64,000 nt of DNA from Undibacterium sp. YM2 (GCF_009937975.1 NZ_AP018441.1:4588001-4652000); one strand, 5' to 3'; shown: positions 8,405-16,180, numbered from the stretch's first letter. A program made the numbers and translations. Notes: generated by a model from the letters alone, not told the origin.

Positions 8405-8560
8405 GAAAGCGTCGGGGTGGAGGGACAACGCTGCGCATCTGCAGTTTTCGCTGACAGACCCGATTAGAACTCTCCCACCCCACCTCTTCAACGTCGATGA
8501 GGAATCCAGCGGTCAATAGGCCTGCCAACCAATACCGCCGATATGTGCAAGCTAACGTGA
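8405..8560 (+). ncRNA. Predicted IS110 bridge RNA, copy 1
   Basis: An outer stem GGGGTGG (8414-8420) with CCACCCC (8475-8481) encloses a loop holding ACGCTGCGC (8428-8436), an apical hairpin TCTGCAG/CTG-A-CAGA (8438-8444 with 8451-8458), and CGATTAG (8461-8467). This is the arrangement of the IS621 target-binding loop. The first guide equals the left target strand and the second is the reverse complement of the right target with the CT core. A weaker donor-loop candidate lies downstream: stem GCGGT/ACCGC at 8509-8513 and 8534-8538, GAATC at 8502-8506, GTGCAAG at 8545-8551. The 5' and 3' ends of the RNA are estimates. Confidence 0.75.
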
Positions 8561-8607
8561 AGAAGTGGCCACCCCAACATTCTCACTTTAACGATAAGGA
8601 GGCAATC

Positions 8608-9558
8608 ATGCAATCCCCGTTATGCATAGGTGTTGATGTGGCGAAATCTGAGGTCGTTATCGCCTGCTCTGAAAGCAGTTTCCCAGTGCGTGCTGTTCCT
8701 AATGAATTAGCTGCTTTAAAGAAATTCCTGAAACAACTGCCACCTGGCTCGTCTATTGCGATGGAAGCAACTGGCACCTATCACCAGATGCTGGCCGACC
8801 TGGCTTTCCAGATGGGCCTGCATGTTTATGTGCTCAATCCTAAAGATACCCGTCATTATGCGAAAGGGGTTGGGGCGCGAGCCAAGACTGACAACGTCGA
8901 TGCCATGCTCATTGCACGTTATCTGGCCCATGAAATCAAGGAACTGCGTCGCTATGAACCAGCTACGCCGGAGCAACGCACGATGGATGAACTGCTTAAA
9001 CGCCGGGCTAAAATTGTTTCTCTAAAGACGGCTTTGCGTCTGACCTGTGATGGAGCACCATCACTGAAAGTGAAGTCAGCCAGGCTTTTAGACAGCTTCA
9101 CAGAATTACTCAAGCAAATCGATCAGGACATTGCCAGATTGAATAAGGATATTCCCAAGCGTGATGAACAAGTCTGCCGCTTGCAATCCATTGCAGGAGT
9201 CGGACTATTAACGAGTTCCTGGCTGGCCAATCTGTTTGACCGCGTTCGCTTCACAAACAGTGATGCTGTCGTTGCATTTGTCGGTATGGACCCACGTCCG
9301 TGTGACTCTGGCCAAAAGCGTGGACGCAGGAGGTTGTCCAAGCGAGGCCCTGCTGAAGGGCGCCGCTTGCTATTTAACGCTGGTATGGCGGCAGCAAAAT
9401 CAAAGGTATGGGCACCTGTGTACCAACATTACCGTCAGCTTGGCTGGCCATCAACGGCCACCATTATGATCATCGCACGTAAAATACTGCGGATTGCTTT
9501 TAGCTTGATCAAGAACGGCGTTGATTTTAATTCTGATCTCATCTCGATAAAAACTTGA
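8608..9558 (+). CDS. IS110-family DEDD recombinase (transposase), copy 1
   Basis: The 316-aa protein has the two family domains. The N-terminal RuvC-like DEDD part carries Asp10 (GVDVAKSE), Glu53 (AMEATGTY) and Asp95/Asp98 (AKTDNVDA). The C-terminal Transposase_20 part (about 190-270) contains IAGVGLLTSSWL and the GMDPRPCDSGQKRG element, where Ser234 is the likely catalytic serine by analogy with IS621. The start at 8608 is chosen because AAGGAGG sits at 8596-8602. An in-frame ATG at 8497 would translate through the bridge RNA and has no such site. The protein would join the element to a target selected by the bridge RNA. Confidence 0.93.
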   Translation: MQSPLCIGVDVAKSEVVIACSESSFPVRAVPNELAALKKFLKQLPPGSSIAMEATGTYHQMLADLAFQMGLHVYVLNPKDTRHYAKGVGARAKTDNVDAMLIARYLAHEIKELRRYEPATPEQRTMDELLKRRAKIVSLKTALRLTCDGAPSLKVKSARLLDSFTELLKQIDQDIARLNKDIPKRDEQVCRLQSIAGVGLLTSSWLANLFDRVRFTNSDAVVAFVGMDPRPCDSGQKRGRRRLSKRGPAEGRRLLFNAGMAAAKSKVWAPVYQHYRQLGWPSTATIMIIARKILRIAFSLIKNGVDFNSDLISIKT

Positions 9559-9575
9559 CGGGAACCATAGAATCT
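9555..9575 (+). promoter_or_regulatory. Right-end half of a circle-junction promoter
   Basis: TTGACG at 9555-9560 overlaps the transposase stop. If the element ends are joined in a circle, 15 bases of right end plus TG of the left end make a 17-bp spacer to TATGGT at 8373-8378, which would be a -35/-10 pair driving bridge RNA and transposase. Junction promoters are known for circular intermediates of this family. The same arrangement exists in all three copies. Confidence 0.6.
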
Positions 9576-9642
9576 AATCGTACCTACACGAGCTGTGTTA
9601 ATCTTATTCGTATAAGCCAAATTTTAATGGCAGGAGAATGTT

Positions 9643-9909
9643 GTGAGCCCTGTATCTGTATGTTTTAAGCTAGGCATCGCCTCTGTTTTGATACCGGCTG
9701 CCGCTTTCCTCATCAGTATTGCGATCCATGCCGTGATTCCTGGCTGCTTTTGCGATGAAGGGGCCGGATGTCATGGCTGCGGATTGAATGGACTGATGGA
9801 CCTCGCCATGTTTGGTGGCCTTGTCGGTGCAATTGTTGGGCTCGTCATTGTTCTTCCTGCGTTTGTCGTGCTGGGAATGATCTTTGCGATGATTAGCAAT
9901 AAGTCATAA
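9643..9909 (+). CDS. Small membrane protein, 88 aa
   Basis: The GTG start at 9643 is preceded by GGAGAA. Two hydrophobic stretches (about residues 8-32 and 50-84) flank a Cys/Gly-rich loop, CFCDEGAGCHGCG, at about 35-47 that could form disulfides or bind a metal. The family is not recognised. The gene lies between IS110 copy 1 in unit C and REPIN unit D. Confidence 0.6.
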   Translation: MSPVSVCFKLGIASVLIPAAAFLISIAIHAVIPGCFCDEGAGCHGCGLNGLMDLAMFGGLVGAIVGLVIVLPAFVVLGMIFAMISNKS

Positions 9910-9918
9910 ATAACCCAC

Positions 9919-10670
9919 GTAGGTACGATTAGCGCAGCGTAATCGAACGCATGATCCCCCGCAAAATCACCTGAGCCCATCAAAAAATACCATGCCCAAT
10001 TACCGTCGCGCATTCGTCCCGGGAGCTACATGGTTTTTCACCGTCAATCTGCTGCAAAGACACAACAATGACCTTCTGGTACGCGAAATTGGACTCTTGC
10101 GGCAGGTGATCAAAGATGTGCGTAGTAAATATCCCTTTCATATCGATGCCTGGGTAGTTTTGCCAGAGCATATGCATTGCATCTTCACCCTGCCTGAAGG
10201 TGACAGCAATTTCAGCCTGCGCTGGCGGCTCATCAAGAGTGGTTTTTCACGCGCCCTGCCAAAAACAGAATCCCTCTCCGCTGCACGGCTGGCAGCAGGT
10301 GAGCGCGGTATCTGGCAACGCCATTATTGGGAACATCTGATACGCGACGAGCTGGACTTTCAAAGACATGTCGATTATGTACACGTCAATCCATTAAAGC
10401 ATGGCCTGGTGGAGCGGGTTTGTGAATGGCCTTATTCGACTTTTCACCACTATGTGAATGACGGCGTGTATCCTGTAGATTGGTGTGGCGACGTGGCGGT
10501 GGAGATTGGTGGTGGCGATTGATATGTGTGTGCTATGTGCGATGCTTGAAATAGCTATAGACCTCAAGCAAATCCCATGATCGCTGTCTATTCTTCTTTG
10601 CACGCGTGTTTTGTATACTTGAATCATTAATCAGCATGGGAAGTAATTGCTGACCATGCTACACGAGCTG
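9919..10670. repeat. REPIN unit D enclosing the RAYT gene, right palindrome missing
   Basis: The left arm is at 9919-9953. The type-1 core resumes only at about 10545 (GCGATGCTTGAAATAGCT), after the RAYT gene. At the expected right arm only CATG joined directly to CTAC is left (about 10656-10663), so the 27 bases of the palindrome are gone while both outer tetranucleotides remain. Confidence 0.75.
9992..10522 (+). CDS. REP-associated tyrosine transposase (RAYT, Y1/HUH family)
   Basis: The 176-aa protein has the size and motifs of the Y1_Tnp/TnpA_REP group: WFFTVNLLQR at about 14-23, the metal-binding HUH element PEHMHCIF with His60 and His62, GIWQRHYWEHLIRDELDF at about 106-123, and the catalytic tyrosine in DYVHVNPLKHGLV (Tyr129). 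RAYTs cut single-stranded REP DNA next to the GTAG tetranucleotide and are thought to spread REP doublets. The gene lies inside a REP unit of the window's main family, which points to that family as its substrate. All motif residues are present, so it may be active. Confidence 0.93.
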   Translation: MPNYRRAFVPGATWFFTVNLLQRHNNDLLVREIGLLRQVIKDVRSKYPFHIDAWVVLPEHMHCIFTLPEGDSNFSLRWRLIKSGFSRALPKTESLSAARLAAGERGIWQRHYWEHLIRDELDFQRHVDYVHVNPLKHGLVERVCEWPYSTFHHYVNDGVYPVDWCGDVAVEIGGGD

Positions 10671-10680
10671 ACAGATCAAA

Positions 10681-11046
10681 ATGACATCCAATGATAAAAG
10701 CCGTCAATCAAACTGGAACAATTTCGACGCCCTTTTTGAATTACCTGAGCATGAGCGTGTAAAGGCATGGAGCCAGGAAAACCTGGAATTCCTTCAAAAT
10801 TTTGTGGCCGTGGAAATGAATCACTACAGCTTGCCTGACATAGCCAATGCACAAGATTTTTCTGAGGTCATCAAAGTCTTGCGGCTTAATTATCGGCTAT
10901 GGAATCAGCGGCTGATGAAATTGATGTGGATAAATGATGAGCTCCGTAGTGCAGAAGCACAAAACGACCTGGCTGAATTCATCAACACATGCCCGTGGAA
11001 TATGCTGATTGAAGTCGCGCGTGATGTGCCAGGCCAGCTAAACTGA
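10681..11046 (+). CDS. Hypothetical protein, 121 aa
   Basis: Not recognised. It is a soluble helical protein with an ELPEHERVKAWSQENLEFLQNFV helix, a central LRLNYRLWNQRLMKLMWIND helix and a final ECP-like FINTCPWNMLIEVARD element. It is bounded by the RAYT unit and by IS110 copy 2. The ATG at 10681 follows the repeat-derived CTACACGAGCTG sequence without a clear ribosome-binding site. Confidence 0.6.
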   Translation: MTSNDKSRQSNWNNFDALFELPEHERVKAWSQENLEFLQNFVAVEMNHYSLPDIANAQDFSEVIKVLRLNYRLWNQRLMKLMWINDELRSAEAQNDLAEFINTCPWNMLIEVARDVPGQLN

Positions 11047-11102
11047 GCAAATGGCAATCTCAAAAACTGCACCGCAGCTACGATTAGATTCTATGGTTCC
11101 CG

Positions 11103-12053
11103 TCAAGTTTTTATCGAGATGAGATCAGAATTAAAATCAACGCCGTTCTTGATCAAGCTAAAAGCAATCCGCAGTATTTTACGTGCGATGATCATAATGG
11201 TGGCCGTTGATGGCCAGCCAAGCTGACGGTAATGTTGGTACACAGGTGCCCATACCTTTGATTTTGCTGCCGCCATACCAGCGTTAAATAGCAAGCGGCG
11301 CCCTTCAGCAGGGCCTCGCTTGGACAACCTCCTGCGTCCACGCTTTTGGCCAGAGTCACACGGACGTGGGTCCATACCGACAAATGCAACGACAGCATCA
11401 CTGTTTGTGAAGCGAACGCGGTCAAACAGATTGGCCAGCCAGGAACTCGTTAATAGTCCGACTCCTGCAATGGATTGCAAGCGGCAGACTTGTTCATCAC
11501 GCTTGGGAATATCCTTATTCAATCTGGCAATGTCCTGATCGATTTGCTTGAGTAATTCTGTGAAGCTGTCTAAAAGCCTGGCTGACTTCACTTTCAGTGA
11601 TGGTGCTCCATCACAGGTCAGACGCAAAGCCGTCTTTAGAGAAACAATTTTAGCCCGGCGTTTAAGCAGTTCATCCATCGTGCGTTGCTCCGGCGTAGCT
11701 GGTTCATAGCGACGCAGTTCCTTGATTTCATGGGCCAGATAACGTGCAATGAGCATGGCATCGACGTTGTCAGTCTTGGCTCGCGCCCCAACCCCTTTCG
11801 CATAATGACGGGTATCTTTAGGATTGAGCACATAAACATGCAGGCCCATCTGGAAAGCCAGGTCGGCCAGCATCTGGTGATAGGTGCCAGTTGCTTCCAT
11901 CGCAATAGACGAGCCAGGTGGCAGTTGTTTCAGGAATTTCTTTAAAGCAGCTAATTCATTAGGAACAGCACGCACTGGGAAACTGCTTTCAGAGCAGGCG
12001 ATAACGACCTCAGATTTCGCCACATCAACACCTATGCATAACGGGGATTGCAT
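11103..12053 (-). CDS. IS110-family DEDD recombinase, copy 2
   Basis: The protein is identical to the one at 8608-9558, with the same AAGGAGG-supported start (complement, start at 12053). It is intact, with no stop or frameshift. Confidence 0.92.
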   Translation of the reverse strand: MQSPLCIGVDVAKSEVVIACSESSFPVRAVPNELAALKKFLKQLPPGSSIAMEATGTYHQMLADLAFQMGLHVYVLNPKDTRHYAKGVGARAKTDNVDAMLIARYLAHEIKELRRYEPATPEQRTMDELLKRRAKIVSLKTALRLTCDGAPSLKVKSARLLDSFTELLKQIDQDIARLNKDIPKRDEQVCRLQSIAGVGLLTSSWLANLFDRVRFTNSDAVVAFVGMDPRPCDSGQKRGRRRLSKRGPAEGRRLLFNAGMAAAKSKVWAPVYQHYRQLGWPSTATIMIIARKILRIAFSLIKNGVDFNSDLISIKT

Positions 12054-12100
12054 GATTGCCTCCTTATCGTTAAAGTGAGAATGTTGGGGTGGCCACTTCT

Positions 12101-12256
12101 TCACGTTAGCTTGCACATATCGGCGGTATTGGTTGGCAGGCCTATTGACCGCTGGATTCCTCATCGACGTTGAAGAGGTGGGGTGGGAGAGTTCTAATCG
12201 GGTCTGTCAGCGAAAACTGCAGATGCGCAGCGTTGTCCCTCCACCCCGACGCTTTC
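12101..12256 (-). ncRNA. Predicted IS110 bridge RNA, copy 2
   Basis: Reverse-strand copy of the structured 5' region. The left-target guide lies at 12225-12233 and the right-target guide at 12194-12200 on the complement. No sequence difference from copy 1 was seen. Confidence 0.72.
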
Positions 12257-12561
12257 TAGTTTCCCAGAAATCGTCACTTATAACCATACAAGCGCAGCGT
12301 AATCGTACGCATGCGGTGCCGGAAATAACGAAAACCCCCAAGCAAATTCCATGATCGCAGTGTGTCATGCTTTGCGCATAAGTGTGATGTATACTTGATT
12401 CAACATCATAAAGCAGCCGTGATTTTGAAGCAGCCTGGAAAATTACAGCTGGCCATGCGTACGATTACGCTGCGCTAATCGTACCTACACGAGCTGACCT
12501 TCACCACATCAGCCATACCGAATCGCAGTAAAAAATAACTCAGTATAGAAATTAAGAAGTA

Positions 12562-12987
12562 ATGATCAGTTCAAACCAGACACCTCCAGGCAAGCTCAAG
12601 ACCTTACGCATTTTAAAAGCCCTGATTGCAGCAGGACTATATGCCGCCATTTTTCTTCCTGTCTTCTTTTTCTCAGTACTCTGCATCATTTTAACGGTTG
12701 GCAGCGGCAACGATTTCACCAACACACTTGTCAATTTGTCGGGTGAAATCATAAAAATCCCTGTAAGAATGCTGAATATGGACGACGGAGGTAGTATATT
12801 CCCGGCTAGTTTTTTTTGGTCGCTGGTATTGTATGCAGTTGTATTTCTACGAGTTTTTTTCTTCTCCCGGATAGCACCGATGGACGAGGATGAAGCCGCA
12901 AAGAAATACGATGAAACGAAAACCCCTGCTCTTCTATCTTTGCTGTTCCTGTTAATGTCTTTGGCAGTTTTAGTAAAATGGAAATAG
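12562..12987 (+). CDS. Hypothetical membrane protein, 141 aa
   Basis: Not recognised. There are hydrophobic segments at about residues 17-48 (LIAAGLYAAIFLPVFFFSVLCIILTV), 72-92 (FFWSLVLYAVVFLRVFFF) and 120-138, with short charged loops. The ATG at 12562 follows AAGAAGTA. It is flanked by REPIN E and the degenerate unit F. A role cannot be assigned. Confidence 0.65.
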   Translation: MISSNQTPPGKLKTLRILKALIAAGLYAAIFLPVFFFSVLCIILTVGSGNDFTNTLVNLSGEIIKIPVRMLNMDDGGSIFPASFFWSLVLYAVVFLRVFFFSRIAPMDEDEAAKKYDETKTPALLSLLFLLMSLAVLVKWK

Positions 12988-12990
12988 TCG

Positions 12991-13060
12991 GCGTAAATAC
13001 GATTACATATTGAATTGCTGCTGACTATGCGTACGATTACTCTGTGCTAATCGTACCCAC
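12991..13060. repeat. Degenerate REPIN remnant F
   Basis: A truncated left arm (GCGTAAATACGATTACAT, from 12991) and an intact-looking but diverged right arm (13026-13060, TCTGTGC loop) are separated by only a few bases. The core is lost. Confidence 0.65.
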
Positions 13061-13090
13061 AGATACTCAAAAAAACGAAAGAAATAATCG

Positions 13091-14218
13091 ATGTACGCAT
13101 TCAAATTCACCGCCAAAGACAGTCAAGGCCGCGTCGTCACAGATCGGGTAGAGGCCAGCTCCATTGAAGATGCCTACGACAAGCTGGAGAAGCAGGCTTA
13201 TCGTGATATACGGGTCATAGACAGCAAAGAAACCGCTATCAATCTTGACAATGCTGATTCAAGGCTGCAACTGAGATTGAGTGCAGACCATGCGCTGCAG
13301 TTGCAAAAGCAATCGAGCTTGCTGGTCAGGCTTGGCATGTTGTATGCCAACAATGCAGGCATCTGGGGCCCTTTATTGGTGTGGTGGGCAATCGCAACGG
13401 CGGTGAGTGGCAGCCACAGTGTCGCGGCGCTGATACCGGTGCTGTTGTTCGTCGTCCATCTGATCTGGTTTCTGTGGGCGACGACACCCCTGGTTTTATA
13501 TAATCGCGCCCTCGAAGCTGGCCATTGGCGACGCTGGGCCGAGGTCGAGCGCACCATGCATTTAATAGCACGCTGGAAGTCTTGGTTCAAGACGCCGCTT
13601 CCTGAACATGAAATCATTATTCGCCTGGCTATTGCAGAGGCAGGGCAGGGTCGCCTGGAAGCAGCGCTGGCGCGGGCTGCGGTAGTCAAGAGTGACGATA
13701 CTCTGGCCCCCGGTTTTTATGAAGGGCGACTCGCCTCTATCTATTTTGCGGCGGGAAAATTCCAGGAAGTGGCCATCACCCAACAGGCTGCGCGCAAAAT
13801 CAATCCCAGTGCAGCCAATACCGTCGATCTCGCCACCACGCTGGTACGCAGGCTGGACAATACCAAAGGCGCGGCCTTGCTGATGGCAGAGATAGAAGAC
13901 GCCAAACTGTCGGATTTGCAGCGCGTCATCGTGCTGTATTGTCAGGGCTTGATACGGCTCAAGAATGACGAGGCCAAAGAGGCACTGGATTTACTCACAC
14001 TCTCGCTGGAGCTGAGCAAAGACTTTGGCTCACCGAGCATGAAATATTTTGTGGTTGAAATCCAGGTCCATCTCGCCCTGGCCTTGTGCGCCTGCCAGCG
14101 TCACCAGGAAGCCGCACCGCTTTTCTCGGCGGCACGCCCGTTCATAGAAATATGGAAGGATACAGACTTGCTGCAGTTATGTGATCAGGCACAAGCTGGT
14201 GGGAAAATGAATAACTGA
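13091..14218 (+). CDS. Membrane protein with TPR-like C-terminal half, 375 aa
   Basis: The N-terminal 60 residues (FKFTAKDSQGRVVTDRVEASSIEDAYDKLEKQ) have the pattern of the small repeat seen at the start of type II secretion F-type proteins. They are followed by two membrane segments at about 94-115 and 118-140, then a long helical region with repeated pairs such as AGQGRLEAALARAAVV and FAAGKFQEVAITQQAARKINPSAA that look like tetratricopeptide repeats. This predicts a membrane-anchored scaffold with a cytoplasmic protein-binding half. No enzyme motif is visible. The ATG at 13091 has AAGAAA upstream. Confidence 0.72.
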   Translation: MYAFKFTAKDSQGRVVTDRVEASSIEDAYDKLEKQAYRDIRVIDSKETAINLDNADSRLQLRLSADHALQLQKQSSLLVRLGMLYANNAGIWGPLLVWWAIATAVSGSHSVAALIPVLLFVVHLIWFLWATTPLVLYNRALEAGHWRRWAEVERTMHLIARWKSWFKTPLPEHEIIIRLAIAEAGQGRLEAALARAAVVKSDDTLAPGFYEGRLASIYFAAGKFQEVAITQQAARKINPSAANTVDLATTLVRRLDNTKGAALLMAEIEDAKLSDLQRVIVLYCQGLIRLKNDEAKEALDLLTLSLELSKDFGSPSMKYFVVEIQVHLALALCACQRHQEAAPLFSAARPFIEIWKDTDLLQLCDQAQAGGKMNN

Positions 14219-14230
14219 TTGTGCAACCCA

Positions 14231-14265
14231 CATGCGTACGATTACGCTGCGCTAATCGTACCTAC
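14231..14265. repeat. Single REP arm G
   Basis: One 35-bp right-arm copy, ending CCTAC, without a partner in the same intergenic space. It lies inside an upstream in-frame extension of the next gene, which argues that translation begins downstream of it. Confidence 0.8.
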
Positions 14266-14305
14266 TTGCTGTGGTAACCTGGTTTTCAAATCAAATGATA
14301 TCGCC

Positions 14306-14728
14306 ATGACATTCACATATAAAGATATTACGCCTGAAAAGCGGACAGAATACAGAAAGCAGGTATGCGGACCCATATTTGTGTTTCAAACTTCCTATGC
14401 TGAAGATGAGGATAGAGGCATCGTTTTTTTGAGTCTCGGCGGTCAGGGTAATCAGCCACCAGAAAGAGGAGAAGGGCCAAGTTATTACAACTTGATATGG
14501 AAGGGATGTGCAATAGCTTTTGAAGCCTACCATGCCATTAAACGTTCTGATGACGGGGGAAGTTTTTTTGAGTTCACCATTACAAAGGTGCAGGTACCAA
14601 CAAAATCGACGAAAACTTTGAATGACATCAAAGATGCGATTATTGCAGGCGCCCAATGCTATTGGAGTGGCATTTGGGAAGAAACACTGTTGTTGAATGT
14701 CAGTTTTTCAGGTATTGAATTTTACTAA
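14306..14728 (+). CDS. Hypothetical protein, 140 aa
   Basis: Not recognised. The first ATG after REP arm G is at 14306; the open frame extends upstream to TTG at 14219, but that part translates the repeat. The protein begins TFTYKDITPEKRTEYRK and has strands IFVFQTSY and IVFLSLGGQG, a central helix around AFEAYHAIKRS and a C-terminal hydrophobic strand LLLNVSFSGIEFY. It could be a small immunity-type protein, but this is only a guess from size and fold pattern. Confidence 0.62.
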   Translation: MTFTYKDITPEKRTEYRKQVCGPIFVFQTSYAEDEDRGIVFLSLGGQGNQPPERGEGPSYYNLIWKGCAIAFEAYHAIKRSDDGGSFFEFTITKVQVPTKSTKTLNDIKDAIIAGAQCYWSGIWEETLLLNVSFSGIEFY

Positions 14729-14968
14729 GCTAGCAAATTTATTCCATTTCCCTCAACCCGCGTAGGTACGATTAGCGCAGCGTAATCGTACGTATGATGC
14801 CTATAAAATTACAAAAGCGCACAAAAGACCTTGCCTTGATCTGGCGCTGGAGCAAAAAATGTTACTCCGCAATTTCTCAGGAAGACCAGCTTTGGGTATC
14901 ACAGAATTTTACTGACATGCGTACGATTACGCTGCGCTTGTATGGTTATAAGTGACGATTTCTGGGAA

Positions 14969-15128
14969 ACTAGAAAGCGTCGGGGTGGAGGGACAACGCT
15001 GCGCATCTGCAGTTTTCGCTGACAGACCCGATTAGAACTCTCCCACCCCACCTCTTCAACGTCGATGAGGAATCCAGCGGTCAATAGGCCTGCCAACCAA
15101 TACCGCCGATATGTGCAAGCTAACGTGA
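14969..15128 (+). ncRNA. Predicted IS110 bridge RNA, copy 3
   Basis: Identical to copy 1. The left-target guide is at 14996-15004 and the right-target guide at 15029-15035, within the same stem and apical hairpin. Confidence 0.72.
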
Positions 15129-15175
15129 AGAAGTGGCCACCCCAACATTCTCACTTTAACGATAAGGAGGCAATC

Positions 15176-16126
15176 ATGCAATCCCCGTTATGCATAGGTG
15201 TTGATGTGGCGAAATCTGAGGTCGTTATCGCCTGCTCTGAAAGCAGTTTCCCAGTGCGTGCTGTTCCTAATGAATTAGCTGCTTTAAAGAAATTCCTGAA
15301 ACAACTGCCACCTGGCTCGTCTATTGCGATGGAAGCAACTGGCACCTATCACCAGATGCTGGCCGACCTGGCTTTCCAGATGGGCCTGCATGTTTATGTG
15401 CTCAATCCTAAAGATACCCGTCATTATGCGAAAGGGGTTGGGGCGCGAGCCAAGACTGACAACGTCGATGCCATGCTCATTGCACGTTATCTGGCCCATG
15501 AAATCAAGGAACTGCGTCGCTATGAACCAGCTACGCCGGAGCAACGCACGATGGATGAACTGCTTAAACGCCGGGCTAAAATTGTTTCTCTAAAGACGGC
15601 TTTGCGTCTGACCTGTGATGGAGCACCATCACTGAAAGTGAAGTCAGCCAGGCTTTTAGACAGCTTCACAGAATTACTCAAGCAAATCGATCAGGACATT
15701 GCCAGATTGAATAAGGATATTCCCAAGCGTGATGAACAAGTCTGCCGCTTGCAATCCATTGCAGGAGTCGGACTATTAACGAGTTCCTGGCTGGCCAATC
15801 TGTTTGACCGCGTTCGCTTCACAAACAGTGATGCTGTCGTTGCATTTGTCGGTATGGACCCACGTCCGTGTGACTCTGGCCAAAAGCGTGGACGCAGGAG
15901 GTTGTCCAAGCGAGGCCCTGCTGAAGGGCGCCGCTTGCTATTTAACGCTGGTATGGCGGCAGCAAAATCAAAGGTATGGGCACCTGTGTACCAACATTAC
16001 CGTCAGCTTGGCTGGCCATCAACGGCCACCATTATGATCATCGCACGTAAAATACTGCGGATTGCTTTTAGCTTGATCAAGAACGGCGTTGATTTTAATT
16101 CTGATCTCATCTCGATAAAAACTTGA
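15176..16126 (+). CDS. IS110-family DEDD recombinase, copy 3
   Basis: Identical protein to the other two copies, intact, with the same ribosome-binding site before the ATG at 15176. Three identical intact copies within 8 kb point to recent transposition or gene conversion. Confidence 0.92.
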   Translation: MQSPLCIGVDVAKSEVVIACSESSFPVRAVPNELAALKKFLKQLPPGSSIAMEATGTYHQMLADLAFQMGLHVYVLNPKDTRHYAKGVGARAKTDNVDAMLIARYLAHEIKELRRYEPATPEQRTMDELLKRRAKIVSLKTALRLTCDGAPSLKVKSARLLDSFTELLKQIDQDIARLNKDIPKRDEQVCRLQSIAGVGLLTSSWLANLFDRVRFTNSDAVVAFVGMDPRPCDSGQKRGRRRLSKRGPAEGRRLLFNAGMAAAKSKVWAPVYQHYRQLGWPSTATIMIIARKILRIAFSLIKNGVDFNSDLISIKT

Positions 16127-16180
16127 CGGGAACCATAGAATCTAATCGTGCCTACTTGCTGATCATTATTCTTAGCTTAC

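Larger units (their letters stand above)
8371..9575 (+). mobile_element. IS110-family insertion sequence, copy 1 (1205 bp)
   Basis: The boundaries follow from comparing three copies with different outer flanks. The element begins TGTATGGTTATAAG and ends CCATAGAATCT. CT occurs at both junctions (8369-8370 in the target, 9574-9575 at the element end), as expected for the CT core of IS621-type recombination. There are no long terminal inverted repeats and no multi-base target duplication, typical of the family. The content is a 237-nt 5' non-coding region and one transposase gene. Confidence 0.92.
8175..9587. repeat. REPIN unit C, right arm split by IS110 copy 1
   Basis: The left arm is 8175-8209, followed by a type-1 core. 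The right arm starts at 8348 and is interrupted after 8370 by the insertion sequence; its last 12 bases (AATCGTACCTAC) resume at 9576. Without the IS the unit would be 208 bp, the same length as unit A. Confidence 0.85.
11086..12290 (-). mobile_element. IS110-family insertion sequence, copy 2 (1205 bp)
   Basis: Same element as copy 1 in reverse orientation, inserted in the left arm of unit E. Because the arms are inverted, the target strand read in the direction of the IS is again ACGCTGCGCT/AATCG, so the same site and core were used. The transposase sequence is identical to copy 1. Confidence 0.92.
11074..12488. repeat. REPIN unit E, left arm split by IS110 copy 2
   Basis: The left arm begins at 11074 (GCAGCTACGATT, slightly degenerate), is interrupted at 11086, and continues at 12291 as AGCGCAGCGTAATCGTACGCATG. 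It is followed by a type-1 core and an intact right arm at 12454-12488. The unit without the IS is about 210 bp. Confidence 0.83.
14939..16143 (+). mobile_element. IS110-family insertion sequence, copy 3 (1205 bp)
   Basis: Same ends, length and orientation relative to the target as copy 1, with CT at both junctions (14937-14938 and 16142-16143). Although the surrounding REPIN core differs from those at copies 1 and 2, the palindrome target is the same, so the palindrome alone determines the site. Confidence 0.92.
14762..16155. repeat. REPIN unit H, right arm split by IS110 copy 3
   Basis: The left arm is 14762-14796. The core differs from both main types. The right arm starts at 14916, breaks after 14938 and ends at 16144-16155 (AATCGTGCCTAC). 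The unit is about 189 bp without the IS. Confidence 0.82.

Noticed and set aside
8497..8607. Longer transposase N-terminus from ATG 8497
   Set aside because: No ribosome-binding site; it would translate the structured bridge-RNA region; AAGGAGG supports ATG 8608; the family's normal N-terminus begins near there.
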